Part shown: in pieces, positions 53,654 through 61,702 of the stretch | Layout of the letters: every line of letters starts with the position of its first letter | How positions within the stretch are numbered: position 1 is the first letter of the stretch | Origin: Chitinophaga filiformis | Lineage (GTDB): Bacteria > Bacteroidota > Bacteroidia > Chitinophagales > Chitinophagaceae | DNA: 64,000 bases | NCBI RefSeq assembly: GCF_023100805.1 | Contig: NZ_CP095855.1 | Location: 1,178,001 to 1,242,000 of the forward strand | Direction: 5' to 3' | The notes under the pieces: generated by a model | What the model saw: the letters and a program-made list of their open reading frames with translations, nothing else | What the model was told of the DNA's origin: nothing | The model's database searches: none | Made by a program: the position numbers and the translations under genes

Positions 53654-54706
53654 ATGTTAAAAAATATATTGGCGCCATTAAGTGGTCTGGTGTTGTTCTC
53701 TGCCTGTCAGATGAACCCTGCAAAGACTGTGGTAAGGCAGGATGGTTTAAAGCCCGTAATTATTACACAGGAAACAGGATACGATACCGATGATCCTGCC
53801 ATCTGGATCAACAAGGCAGATACTTTAAAAAGCCTGGTCATTGGTACCGACAAGAATAGTGAAGGCGGATTGTATGCCTTTGACCTGGAAGGCAAGATCG
53901 TCAACAAAGTATTGGGGCTAAAGCGTCCGAATAATGTGGACATCGCTTATGGATTTAAATTGAATGGTCAGCCGGTAGATATTGCTGTGCTGACAGAACG
54001 GGAAACAAACAGTATCCGCGTGTTCCGTCTTCCTGATCTTACCCCCCTGGATAATGGCGGTATACCCGTATTCACAGGAGAAAAAGAAAGATCGCCTATG
54101 GGCATCGCCGTATATACCCGTCCTGAAGACGCCGCGATCTTTGCCGTGGTAGGTCGTAAAAATGGGCCTGCAGATGGTTATCTCTGGCAATACCGCCTGA
54201 CAGATGAAGGCGGTGTAGTGAAAGGCCGGCTTGTACGCAGGTTTGGCGCTTACAGTGGTAAGAAGGAAATTGAGGCTATCGCAGTAGATAATAAGCTGGG
54301 GTATATCTATTATTCCGATGAAACAGTAGGTGTACGTAAGTATATTGCAGACCCTTCAAAATGGGATAACACGGAACTGGCGCTGTTTGCAAAGGAAGGA
54401 TTTGTGTCAGATCATGAAGGTATTTCTATTTATCCCGCTACTGATTCCACTGGTTATATACTGGTGTCCAATCAACAGAACAACTCTTTCATGATATACA
54501 GAAGAGAAGGAGAGAATGGGCATGCGAATGAACATACACTTATCGCTGAAGTGCCGGTATCTACGCTGGAAAGCGATGGTTCAGATGTGACAGCGGTACC
54601 GTTGGGGAATAAGTTCTCAAAAGGTTTGTTTGTGGCAATGAGCAATGGAAAGGTATTTCATTATTATTCCTGGGAGGATGTTGCAGGGAAGATTGAAAGG
54701 AAATAA
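53654..54706 (+). CDS. Beta-propeller phytase lipoprotein
   Basis: A 350-residue protein with a lipoprotein signal (LAPLSGLVLFSACQM, lipid Cys about 17). It matches the 3-phytase beta-propeller family: VIITQETGYDTDDPAIWINKAD with DxDDPAIW, LVIGTDKNSEGGLYAFDLEG, KRPNNVDIAYGF and FVSDHEGISIYP. Conserved Asp, Glu and Asn residues of the six-bladed propeller form the Ca2+-bridged site that releases phosphate from myo-inositol hexakisphosphate. It is probably on the outer surface or in the periplasm, next to its receptor. It ends in a terminator. Confidence 0.93.
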   Translation: MLKNILAPLSGLVLFSACQMNPAKTVVRQDGLKPVIITQETGYDTDDPAIWINKADTLKSLVIGTDKNSEGGLYAFDLEGKIVNKVLGLKRPNNVDIAYGFKLNGQPVDIAVLTERETNSIRVFRLPDLTPLDNGGIPVFTGEKERSPMGIAVYTRPEDAAIFAVVGRKNGPADGYLWQYRLTDEGGVVKGRLVRRFGAYSGKKEIEAIAVDNKLGYIYYSDETVGVRKYIADPSKWDNTELALFAKEGFVSDHEGISIYPATDSTGYILVSNQQNNSFMIYRREGENGHANEHTLIAEVPVSTLESDGSDVTAVPLGNKFSKGLFVAMSNGKVFHYYSWEDVAGKIERK

Positions 54707-54732
54707 CAGGCAGGGGGAAATATAAAGCAAAG

Positions 54733-54762
54733 AGCCGTCTCATATTTGAGGCGGCTATTTCT
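54733..54762. terminator. Terminator after phytase, shared with the opposite-strand module
   Basis: AGCCGTCTC (54733-54741) pairs with GAGGCGGCT (54748-54756), one G-T pair, followed by ATTTCTT; the right arm overlaps the end of the decayed minus-strand gene. Confidence 0.65.
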
Positions 54763-55048
54763 TACAGCATGTGTTATTAAGAATAGCGCGTGTAACCTCA
54801 ATTACATCATCTTCAATCTCATGGTAGAAGGAGCCGAATGTTCTATCTTAAATATTTTTTCTGTGGTAGCCAGGAAGGTTCTCAGAGAAATAATATGCTT
54901 CCATTCTCACAGCATACAATCTATTCCCCACGCCATAGCTTTCAACATCGCTTATTGTAAAATAAGCCTGATCGCGTCTAGGCAGATTTGATGGGGTATA
55001 AAGTCACTCGAGAGATGGTAGTTCGTTGGAGCTAAAGTGTAATATCAT
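54755..55048 (-). pseudogene. Decayed 97-codon gene with two in-frame stops
   Basis: Minus-strand frame from ATG 55048 to TAG 54755, interrupted by TGA after codon 14 and by TAA after codon 66. The pieces read as real protein: MILHFSSNELPSLE, then RRDQAYFTISDVESYGVGN and RMEAYYFSENLPGYHRKNI, then DRTFGSFYHEIEDDVIEVTR. TGA could come from TGG or CGA and TAA from GAA, both single changes. I do not recognise the family. It follows the 56-residue gene by 53 bases on the same strand and ends at a terminator, so it was probably the last gene of that operon. The plus-strand frame over the same bases is its shadow. Confidence 0.45.
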
Positions 55049-55101
55049 TTACAAGCTCGGGTGAAGAGATATGGGAAATTGACCTGTATTCTTGCGGTTT
55101 A

Positions 55102-55272
55102 TTATTGTTGATTAGGTAGGGTAAACTGGGTAGGTATTACTTTAGTGGATCCCTCCTTCACAGTACCAACCTGTACCTTAATCAGCTTGTTATTATCAAC
55201 ACCAGGGAACCTGTTCACTGTGCTGGTAGCTTTTTTGGCATGGGCGGGTTTCTTATTACTATTTGTTTTCAT
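55102..55272 (-). CDS. 56-residue protein coupled to the membrane protein gene
   Basis: Found by reading the gap: ATG 55272 to TAA 55102. It starts MKTNSNKKPAHAKKATSTVN and ends VIPTQFTLPNQQ. The first 15 residues are Lys-rich and the rest polar; there is no membrane helix or known motif. Its ATGA overlaps the stop codon of the upstream membrane protein, a sign of translational coupling and a real gene. Codon usage looks like its neighbours. It is too small to assign a function; a partner or immunity protein for the membrane protein is one guess only. Confidence 0.65.
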   Translation of the reverse strand: MKTNSNKKPAHAKKATSTVNRFPGVDNNKLIKVQVGTVKEGSTKVIPTQFTLPNQQ

Positions 55273-55946
55273 TTCTTATTGGCTTTTAGTTGCGATTTTA
55301 GAGTTGAATCAATATGAGAACTCACCTCTAACACTTTAACTGTATCTATGACTAAGATACTACTTTTATTTGAGTCTACAATTTTGACAGAAGTCGGCTC
55401 GTCGGGTTTTAGCAAATGGAATACCATGCAAACGAAGAAGGGGAATATACAAAATATTGCGAATTTGAAGGCTTTGAAATAATGGGCTTGTTTTTTAGTG
55501 ACGAGGTCGGTGTTTATGTCTATAGCGTCCTCCAATTCAGTGATATATGCGGTTTTAAGCTGGACATCTATCTGCTCTTTCTCCGCTTGGGTAGGTGCTG
55601 CTGGGTGAGTTGGCAACGCCGCTTCAAGCTGTGACCGTAAATCAGTATAGTATTCTTTAGGTGGGGCCAGTACAGGCGTATTTTTGGGATATAGGAATAA
55701 AATTGTATATGCGAATGAGATTATAAAGCAAAGGACGAATATTCCTAAGGAAAGAAGATACCAGCCATTGACAGGCGGAGTGAAAAAATCCTTACAAATC
55801 GCAATCAAAAAAACGGAAACACCGGAATAGACGATCAGGATATTTGAAACCTTTCCAAGAATTTTATCGTATTCCTCTTTCAGGCTTGCGTCTCTTTTCT
55901 CATTGACCTCGATATCATAATCAAGATCATAAAATGATTTTGGCAT
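55269..55946 (-). CDS. Three-helix membrane protein, possible defence-type effector
   Basis: A 225-residue protein: charged N-terminus (1-30, DYDIEVNEKRDASLKEEYDK), two adjacent membrane helices (about 33-52 and 61-86), a central soluble helical stretch (90-150, YYTDLRSQLEAALP to LEDAIDINTDLVTKKQAHYFKAF), a third helix (about 158-180) and a hydrophilic tail. The shape (two helices, amphipathic middle, further helix) resembles SLATT/Pycsar-type membrane effectors, but I see no decisive motif and this is inference. It is followed by the coupled 56-residue gene. Confidence 0.65.
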   Translation of the reverse strand: MPKSFYDLDYDIEVNEKRDASLKEEYDKILGKVSNILIVYSGVSVFLIAICKDFFTPPVNGWYLLSLGIFVLCFIISFAYTILFLYPKNTPVLAPPKEYYTDLRSQLEAALPTHPAAPTQAEKEQIDVQLKTAYITELEDAIDINTDLVTKKQAHYFKAFKFAIFCIFPFFVCMVFHLLKPDEPTSVKIVDSNKSSILVIDTVKVLEVSSHIDSTLKSQLKANKK

Positions 55947-56043
55947 TCTTTAGAATGTTTTGGTGGTTAACTCTGCTCAGTTTCAGAAGACTGCAATATA
56001 CATTTTTCAGGTAGATAATGTGTGCGTAATAAAACATGCTTAG

Positions 56044-56067
56044 TAAAAAAGCAAAAGTCATTTTGCT
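56044..56067 (-). terminator. Terminator of the AbiEi-like gene
   Basis: On the minus strand AGCAAAA-TGAC-TTTTGCT followed by TTTTT, 23 bases after the stop codon. AU-rich stem but with a full U-run; it separates the AbiEi-like gene from the membrane-protein operon. Confidence 0.6.
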
Positions 56068-56090
56068 CAAGTACTGCCGGGAGTATAATA

Positions 56091-57104
56091 TCAGTTGCCA
56101 TGCAAGTACTTGTTTTTAATTTTTTCAGCTGTTTCCCAGGTACGGCTATCTGTGCCCGCCAGTAATTCCGCGTAGATAATTAGCGGAGGCGCAATACCTT
56201 CAGGAAGATTATAATCTTTCAGCAATGAGTCGTCCCAATACTGTTCAAGTACTTCTATATTACCCTCGATATCCGGAATTAATTTTAGTTGTTTTATCAA
56301 TTCATTAGTGATCCGGGTTGAATATATAGTGAAGGTCTCTGGCTCAAGGTAGTTTGTAAGCAGATCCGCTCCTGCTTCTCCACTCCAGCAGAATCCTGTG
56401 GGCGGAACACTTTTCCATTTACCCTGTTGTTCTTTATCGAAAAAGCGGAATCTGCCTTTGATGAGTTTAGGCCTTAGCGTTACATGAAACAGTTCGATCC
56501 AACGGCGAATCAGTTTTTCTTTGTCAAGCAATCGTGGCGAGTCGTCAGTACTTTCAATGTATCCACCTTGTTTTAGTTCCTCCAGCAGCGGACCAATGTT
56601 ACCTAATGCAATGCCGGCAGCCTGCGCAATTTGCCTGTAGGATGCCCTTATCAGTGCGTTTTTAGATAATATGGCAAACAGAAATTTTAATCCCGTAGCG
56701 CTCCATAATTTACCGCTATCTGTTTGTCTGCTTGGAGTGACTTCTTTATCGTTTATATAAATAAACATGCCCGGCACGTTGATATAACAGTTACCTGCCG
56801 TCTCGAGATAGTTGATAGACGCTGCCCTCAGACGTTCCTTTTGTGTAACAGGAATATATCTCGCTATCAACAGCCATTTTTCTTTGTCGCGGCCAAATAG
56901 CTGAATAATGGCAGGAAGATGAGTTTGACGGATCTCGTTTTTCAACTCTACCAGGAAATCACAACGCTGATCACCAAGGGTAATTTGAACATATGCGTCT
57001 GCAAACGGATTGGGGGAAGGCTTTGTTTTTATTTTCCCTCCGGTCAGCTTGCTGAAATTGGACGTAGTATCCTTTAATACACTATGTTCAGGTAGTTTGT
57101 TCAT
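56091..57104 (-). CDS. AbiEi-type antitoxin/transcriptional regulator without a partner toxin
   Basis: A 337-residue protein of the type IV AbiEi antitoxin family (AbiEi_2-like, PF09952). The N-terminal half has a restriction-endonuclease-like strand CDFLVELKNE (E-x-K) and the conserved ARYIPVTQKERLRAASINYLETAGNCYINVPGMF (in parts). A winged HTH lies at about 140-190 (RASYRQIAQAAGIALGNIGPLLEELKQGGYI in parts). The C-terminal half has CWSGEAGADLLTNYLEPETFTIYS and PLIIYAELLAGTDSRTWETA. No AbiEii nucleotidyltransferase toxin is adjacent. Start 57104 (MNKLPEHSVL) is chosen since a promoter and palindrome occupy the bases just upstream; ATG 57128 is possible. Confidence 0.75.
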   Translation of the reverse strand: MNKLPEHSVLKDTTSNFSKLTGGKIKTKPSPNPFADAYVQITLGDQRCDFLVELKNEIRQTHLPAIIQLFGRDKEKWLLIARYIPVTQKERLRAASINYLETAGNCYINVPGMFIYINDKEVTPSRQTDSGKLWSATGLKFLFAILSKNALIRASYRQIAQAAGIALGNIGPLLEELKQGGYIESTDDSPRLLDKEKLIRRWIELFHVTLRPKLIKGRFRFFDKEQQGKWKSVPPTGFCWSGEAGADLLTNYLEPETFTIYSTRITNELIKQLKLIPDIEGNIEVLEQYWDDSLLKDYNLPEGIAPPLIIYAELLAGTDSRTWETAEKIKNKYLHGN

Positions 57105-57114
57105 ATTTAGTACA

Positions 57115-57167
57115 TGTTCATGAATCATGAACAATCAAATTTATTGAACAAAAAAGGAACTACCAAA
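57115..57167 (-). promoter_or_regulatory. Promoter with overlapping perfect palindrome at the AbiEi-like gene
   Basis: Minus strand: TTTG (57167 to 57164), a 20-bp spacer and TAAATTTG (57143 to 57136) fit both Bacteroidota boxes. TGTTCATGAATCATGAACA at 57115-57133 is a perfect palindrome with a 3-base centre and covers the expected start of transcription. A further TGTTCA half-site (57145-57150) lies in the spacer. This is the arrangement of an autorepressed antitoxin gene. Confidence 0.6.
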
Positions 57168-57287
57168 TTTTGATTTGCAACGATTGTTGTTGATAATGAA
57201 TTTGTTGTGGATTTTCAAGAGTCTCCTCAGGTGATTGGGGCGGCTCTTCCAGGTAATAGCTGTCGGTTGCGGAGAGAATGTCATTTA

Positions 57288-57328
57288 AAACAAAACGCCG
57301 CCTCGAAATGATCGGGACGGCGTTTCTT
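57288..57328 (-). terminator. Terminator of the siderophore-type receptor gene
   Basis: AAACGCCGCCTCGA (57293-57306) pairs with TCGGGACGGCGTTT (57312-57325) with one mismatch; T-rich sequence follows on the minus strand (and weakly on the plus strand). Confidence 0.8.
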
Positions 57329-57347
57329 TATATACCTAGTGAGGGTA

Positions 57348-59777
57348 TTAGAATTTAAAAGCAATACTTCCGGTAATGCTTCTTGTCTTCTGAGGATTCA
57401 TGGTAGAATAACCGATCCAGTAATGTTTATCTGTCAGGTTATCTACTTTGGCGCCGATGCGGAACTTGTTAGTGTCATAAGATACGGTTGCATTCAGCAC
57501 AGTGTATTCAGGCAGCGTGAAAATACCGGTGGAAACCGAGTTCACTACTTTGGTCTCGCTCGCATAGTTACCACCGAAGCCGAAGTTCACTGCGCGGGTA
57601 GCACTGACAGGCAGGCGGTAGTTCAACCAAAGGTTGGCAAGAACCGGAGAACCTGCGGTAGTCGGACGACGGCCTTCTACATCAGCAGATGACTTTTCAT
57701 ATTTGGAATCATTATAGGCAAAGCCAGCTATAATGTTCAGTCCCTGGATGGGATTTGCGATGATCTGTGCTTCAAAGCCCTTACTGAGCTGTGTTCCATC
57801 CTGGATACTGCGGAGTGGATGTTCAGGATCTGTACGTACGATATCTTTTACCTTGATGTCGTAGTAGCTGAATGTACCGGTCAGTCTACCCTCGAAGAGG
57901 TCCATTTTTACACCACCTTCGATCTGGTTGGCCTGCTCAGGTGTAAAGGCTTTTCTCTTGCTGGAATCATATCCCGCTACATTTTTGAAGCCGTTCTGAT
58001 AGTTACCGAATACAGACAACTTGTCTTTAATGATCTGGTAAACAACACCAAATTTCGGAGATAAAGCCGTCTGTGTATAACCATCGTTTCCTGTCTTACC
58101 TGAAGTATTATCATACGTACCCTTACGATCGAAATGATCGATGCGTAATGCTGCCTGTACCGCCAGTTTATCTGTGATGTTCAGTACATCAGATGCATAA
58201 GCGCTGTAAGTATAAGCTTTGTAGATGACAGGATATGTAAAGGTGTAACCGCCATTCTGATAGATCTTATCCATATTGGCGCGGTTGAAGCCGTTGTAAT
58301 CAGCAATAGTTCCGTGAGAAGGAACGATGTCATAAGTACCGCCGGAATAGTATTCATCTTCATTCAGGAAGAAGAAGTCCAGACCACCAACAAAACGATT
58401 TCTCATGTTACCGATCTTAAAATCGCCGCTGAAATTCTGCTGTATTTCGGTTACACCTACTTTGCTGTTGTCGGTGAACTGGTCATTGCGGGAGATTGAA
58501 TCGCCAGGCAGCAGGTAAAAATAAGGACCTGCGCCATCAGAATAACTGTTGGTGTTGGTAAAGATTGTCTGGGATGTCCACTGACCGGAGATCTTATAGT
58601 TCATCGTAGCGAAGAAGTTCATGTTCCTTGACTTCTGTATAAGATCTTCATTGAAGAAAGAGCGTTTGTAGTCGATGTTCAGCTTATCAGCGCTCTGGCC
58701 ACTCAACCTGGACATGTTCAGGCCCCATGGGAAGAAGAAGATAGTGTTACCTGTTCCTTCTCCGCTATAGTATTCAGCATCAAATTGGAAAGAGAGCCTG
58801 TCACTTACTTTGTAGGAAACGCTTGGCGCGAACGCAATGGTTTTATTGAAACCATTATCCTGCCAGCTGTTTTCATAAGTATATGCGGTATTGAGGCGCA
58901 GGGCTACTTTGCCGGTGGAGTCAAGGGGAGTGTTGATATCTGCCTGAAGTCGGTTGTAGGAAAAGCTACCACCGGCGTAGGTGATCTCTCCACCAAAATG
59001 ATCATAAGGCTTTTTAGTGACACGGTTGATCAGGCCTCCATAAGAGGTGAGTGTGCTACCGAAAAGTGTTGCGGAAGGGCCTTTGATCACCTCAAGCCTT
59101 TCCAGGTTGGCAGCATCGATCTTGGTAGCCACATTACCGGCTACACCGTTGCGTAACTGGCTCTGTACGATAAAGCCGCGAGAGCTGTAATAAGAACCTC
59201 CATCACCGCTGCGGCCGGTAGATTCCCATAAGCGGGCAATACCAGGAGCATTCCTCATTGCATCGTCTACGGAATATACCAGCTGGTTAGCCATCAGGTC
59301 TTTCGTGATGGTAGTATATATCTGTGGGTTCTCGATATTGGCCAGTGGCAGTTTGGATACATATTCACTGCTGCGTTTCACCAGTTTATTCTGAGTACCG
59401 GTGATCACCACCTCGTTCAGCTCCTGGCGGGAGATGTCCAGCTGGAAGTCCAGCGTAATAGTCTGTCCTGAGCTTACAGTAACCTCTTTTATAATATTCG
59501 CGAAGCCTGGTTGTGAAATGATGATCTGGTAATTGCCTGCCGGAACACCACGGAAAGCGAAGCTGCCTGCCCCGTCTGTAGTGGTGGCCTGAGCCGTTCC
59601 CTGCAGGATCACCGGTACATCTGCAGCCGGTTTCCCGTCAGAGGTTTTTACCTTTCCTTTGATGATACCGTTATTATCTTCATTAAAAGAAGACGCATTG
59701 GCTGTGGTAAAGAAAGAAAGCAGCACGACAAAAAATAGTAAAGTTGCTCTCGTATAATGGCCTGTAAACTTCATCAT
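57348..59777 (-). CDS. TonB-dependent siderophore-type receptor
   Basis: An 809-residue outer-membrane receptor from the ATG at 59777 (MMKFTGHYTRATLLFFVVLL), with a signal peptide ending at TTANA. A carboxypeptidase-like regulatory domain (about 35-115, GIIKGKVKTSDGKPAADVPV) is followed by a plug of the FhuA/FoxA type (DDAMRNAPGIARLWESTGRSG, YYSSRGF, LERLEVIKGPSATLFGS) and a 22-strand barrel ending TRSITGSIAFKF. The plug and DNLTDKHYW mark siderophore receptors. In-frame sequence to 59975 would overlap the next gene and is rejected. No siderophore biosynthesis gene is near, so it may take up a xenosiderophore. Confidence 0.93.
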   Translation of the reverse strand: MMKFTGHYTRATLLFFVVLLSFFTTANASSFNEDNNGIIKGKVKTSDGKPAADVPVILQGTAQATTTDGAGSFAFRGVPAGNYQIIISQPGFANIIKEVTVSSGQTITLDFQLDISRQELNEVVITGTQNKLVKRSSEYVSKLPLANIENPQIYTTITKDLMANQLVYSVDDAMRNAPGIARLWESTGRSGDGGSYYSSRGFIVQSQLRNGVAGNVATKIDAANLERLEVIKGPSATLFGSTLTSYGGLINRVTKKPYDHFGGEITYAGGSFSYNRLQADINTPLDSTGKVALRLNTAYTYENSWQDNGFNKTIAFAPSVSYKVSDRLSFQFDAEYYSGEGTGNTIFFFPWGLNMSRLSGQSADKLNIDYKRSFFNEDLIQKSRNMNFFATMNYKISGQWTSQTIFTNTNSYSDGAGPYFYLLPGDSISRNDQFTDNSKVGVTEIQQNFSGDFKIGNMRNRFVGGLDFFFLNEDEYYSGGTYDIVPSHGTIADYNGFNRANMDKIYQNGGYTFTYPVIYKAYTYSAYASDVLNITDKLAVQAALRIDHFDRKGTYDNTSGKTGNDGYTQTALSPKFGVVYQIIKDKLSVFGNYQNGFKNVAGYDSSKRKAFTPEQANQIEGGVKMDLFEGRLTGTFSYYDIKVKDIVRTDPEHPLRSIQDGTQLSKGFEAQIIANPIQGLNIIAGFAYNDSKYEKSSADVEGRRPTTAGSPVLANLWLNYRLPVSATRAVNFGFGGNYASETKVVNSVSTGIFTLPEYTVLNATVSYDTNKFRIGAKVDNLTDKHYWIGYSTMNPQKTRSITGSIAFKF

Positions 59778-59871
59778 AGTGTTTGCTAGTTGAAAATCAG
59801 GCGCAAATTTGACGTAGTCAGCTTTACTTGTGATGTCGCATCGGGAAAAGTTTTTACTCAAAAGGGAAAAA

Positions 59872-61617
59872 TTACTGTCCCTGCCTGCCGGCTTCCTGCA
59901 GAAAGTCTTTAATACCCTGTACGATCTTGTCTGCCAATACCAGCCTGAAGTTCTCATCAAGTATCCGCATCTCATCTTCCGGGTAACTGAGGAAAAGTGT
60001 TTCTATGAGAGCCGTGGGCATCTCCGTAGGCATGTTCAGGATGAAGTTAAAATTGGCATTATTCTTAAAATCTGCCAGTCCGGTTTCCAGGAGCCGGTCG
60101 TGAATGTGCCGGTTCAGCGGCTCGCAGAAGGGATATTTGTAGTAATTGGCAGTGCCTTTCACATCTACCGGGTTGATGGAGGAATTCATATGAATGCTCA
60201 GCAACAGGTCGGGGGCCAGCTGACGATAATTATATAAGCGGGCCTGGTTGTCCACAAATACATCGCTTACCCTTGTGGTGATAACATGGGCGCCCTCTTT
60301 TTCCAGTGCCACCTTCACCAGCATGGCCAGGTTGAGGGTTAACTGTTTTTCGGCCACTCCCATGGCGCCGGCGGTGCCGATATTACCACCTCCATGACCG
60401 GCATCTACTGCAATGGTCAGGTCTTTCAGCTGAAGGCTGGCGGGCTGGTGTTTGATCCGGATGGTCAGCCGGTTACTGTCTGCATAAAATATCTTGTAGC
60501 CCCAGGGCTGGTTATGCGTCAATGAAACTGCTATACGGAATACATCAGGGCCTACCTGCTGCCAGTCTATCCGGCTGATCTCTCCCGTGCCTTGCGTTTG
60601 CGGCAGAAACCCCGGCTCTGACAAGGCGCCGTGAATATCTACAATGAGCTTACCCGGATTCACTTCCTGCGTAGAGAGGTAAGGCAGTTTGTCGGCCAGA
60701 CCAACGGAGATATAGTCGAATTGCTTGTCGCTCCACACCCGCGCCTCGTTCACAATACTCTGAGGGGCCGGTTCTGTTGCCGTCATCGTATCTACCAGGC
60801 TTTCAGGAATGTAGGCAAACTGGTTAGCGCTGAGTTTTACCCGGAAGTGACTGCCTTCTTTACCGGTCACATGCAGTAGTACGTCGCCGTCGAGATAGCC
60901 CATTTTTTCCGGGCCCAGGCGGTCTCCTTCAGGAGATATGGTCAGATAGGTCTGATCGTCAATCGTGCGGGCTGTCAGTTGGGTATTGCGTTGGTAGGTA
61001 TAACGGAATGTACCAGGCAATACCGCTGTCTGCCCTTTATATTTCAGGAAGACGTTGATCTTGCCATCCAGGAGCGAATCGGCTTCTGTCAGCACATAAT
61101 ACCCCTGGTAAAAGCCTGCGATCCCGCTTGTCTGCGCTGCAGGCAATTCCGGGATGGGGGTACCATTGAACCAGCTGGCTTGTCCGCCGGGATAGCCTTT
61201 CATACGTACCCGTAGGGTATCACCTGCGGAAAGGATCGCATTGGCTTTGGGCGATATCGTTACATAGTCGATACGGAAAGACGGCGTCACCCGCAATGGT
61301 GGCGGCGGATTATAGTAGAAATGGTATGTACGCGATACAAATTTGCCGGAACTGTCGGTAGCTGAAAGTACCATCGTCGTTTTCCCTGGTTTCAGGTCGC
61401 GTTTCAGTGCGAATACACCATTGGGGTATACATAAATGCTGTCATTGTTCAGCAATACCTTACAGCCTTCGCATGTGCGGCCTGAAAAATATTGTCTGGC
61501 GCTGCTGGTATTGATCTCTGTCCTGAGTGGTTGAGCCATTTTCAGGAATGCCTGTGCATGCAGTTGTAGACCTGTATACGCTGTTTGTATCAGTAATAGT
61601 AGTGCGAATCTCCTCAT
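59872..61617 (-). CDS. N-acetylmuramoyl-L-alanine amidase (Amidase_3)
   Basis: A 581-residue secreted cell-wall hydrolase with a signal peptide (RRFALLLLIQTAYTGLQLHAQA). Residues 25-370 are beta-rich, including an SH3-like part (VLLHVTGKEGSHFRVKLSANQFAYIPES) and an AMIN-like part (SRIDWQQVGPDVFRIAVSL). Residues 385-575 are Amidase_3 with zinc ligands in IAVDAGHGG, the Glu in GVAEKQLTLNL and LLLSIHMNSS, and the catalytic Glu in ALIETLFLSYPEDE. The enzyme cleaves the MurNAc-L-Ala bond. The large N-terminal part probably positions it on the wall or at the division site. Confidence 0.93.
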   Translation of the reverse strand: MRRFALLLLIQTAYTGLQLHAQAFLKMAQPLRTEINTSSARQYFSGRTCEGCKVLLNNDSIYVYPNGVFALKRDLKPGKTTMVLSATDSSGKFVSRTYHFYYNPPPPLRVTPSFRIDYVTISPKANAILSAGDTLRVRMKGYPGGQASWFNGTPIPELPAAQTSGIAGFYQGYYVLTEADSLLDGKINVFLKYKGQTAVLPGTFRYTYQRNTQLTARTIDDQTYLTISPEGDRLGPEKMGYLDGDVLLHVTGKEGSHFRVKLSANQFAYIPESLVDTMTATEPAPQSIVNEARVWSDKQFDYISVGLADKLPYLSTQEVNPGKLIVDIHGALSEPGFLPQTQGTGEISRIDWQQVGPDVFRIAVSLTHNQPWGYKIFYADSNRLTIRIKHQPASLQLKDLTIAVDAGHGGGNIGTAGAMGVAEKQLTLNLAMLVKVALEKEGAHVITTRVSDVFVDNQARLYNYRQLAPDLLLSIHMNSSINPVDVKGTANYYKYPFCEPLNRHIHDRLLETGLADFKNNANFNFILNMPTEMPTALIETLFLSYPEDEMRILDENFRLVLADKIVQGIKDFLQEAGRQGQ

Positions 61618-61636
61618 AGTCCCACGACAAAGTAAA

Positions 61637-61669
61637 CAAAAAAAATGCCATCCGCTCTTACGGATGGCA
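61637..61669 (-). terminator. Terminator of the acyl-CoA dehydrogenase gene
   Basis: TGCCATCCG (61646-61654) pairs perfectly with CGGATGGCA (61661-61669); on the minus strand a run of eight T follows. Confidence 0.9.
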
Positions 61670-61702
61670 CTCGAAAATATTGAAAAATTGCGATGGTGAA
61701 GC

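Noticed and set aside
54746..54991. 81-codon plus-strand frame after phytase
   Set aside because: It is antisense to the decayed minus-strand gene, which has far more protein-like composition.
59778..59975. N-terminal extension of the siderophore-type receptor
   Set aside because: It lacks signal-peptide features and would overlap the amidase gene by about 100 bases; the internal MMKF start has a proper signal peptide.
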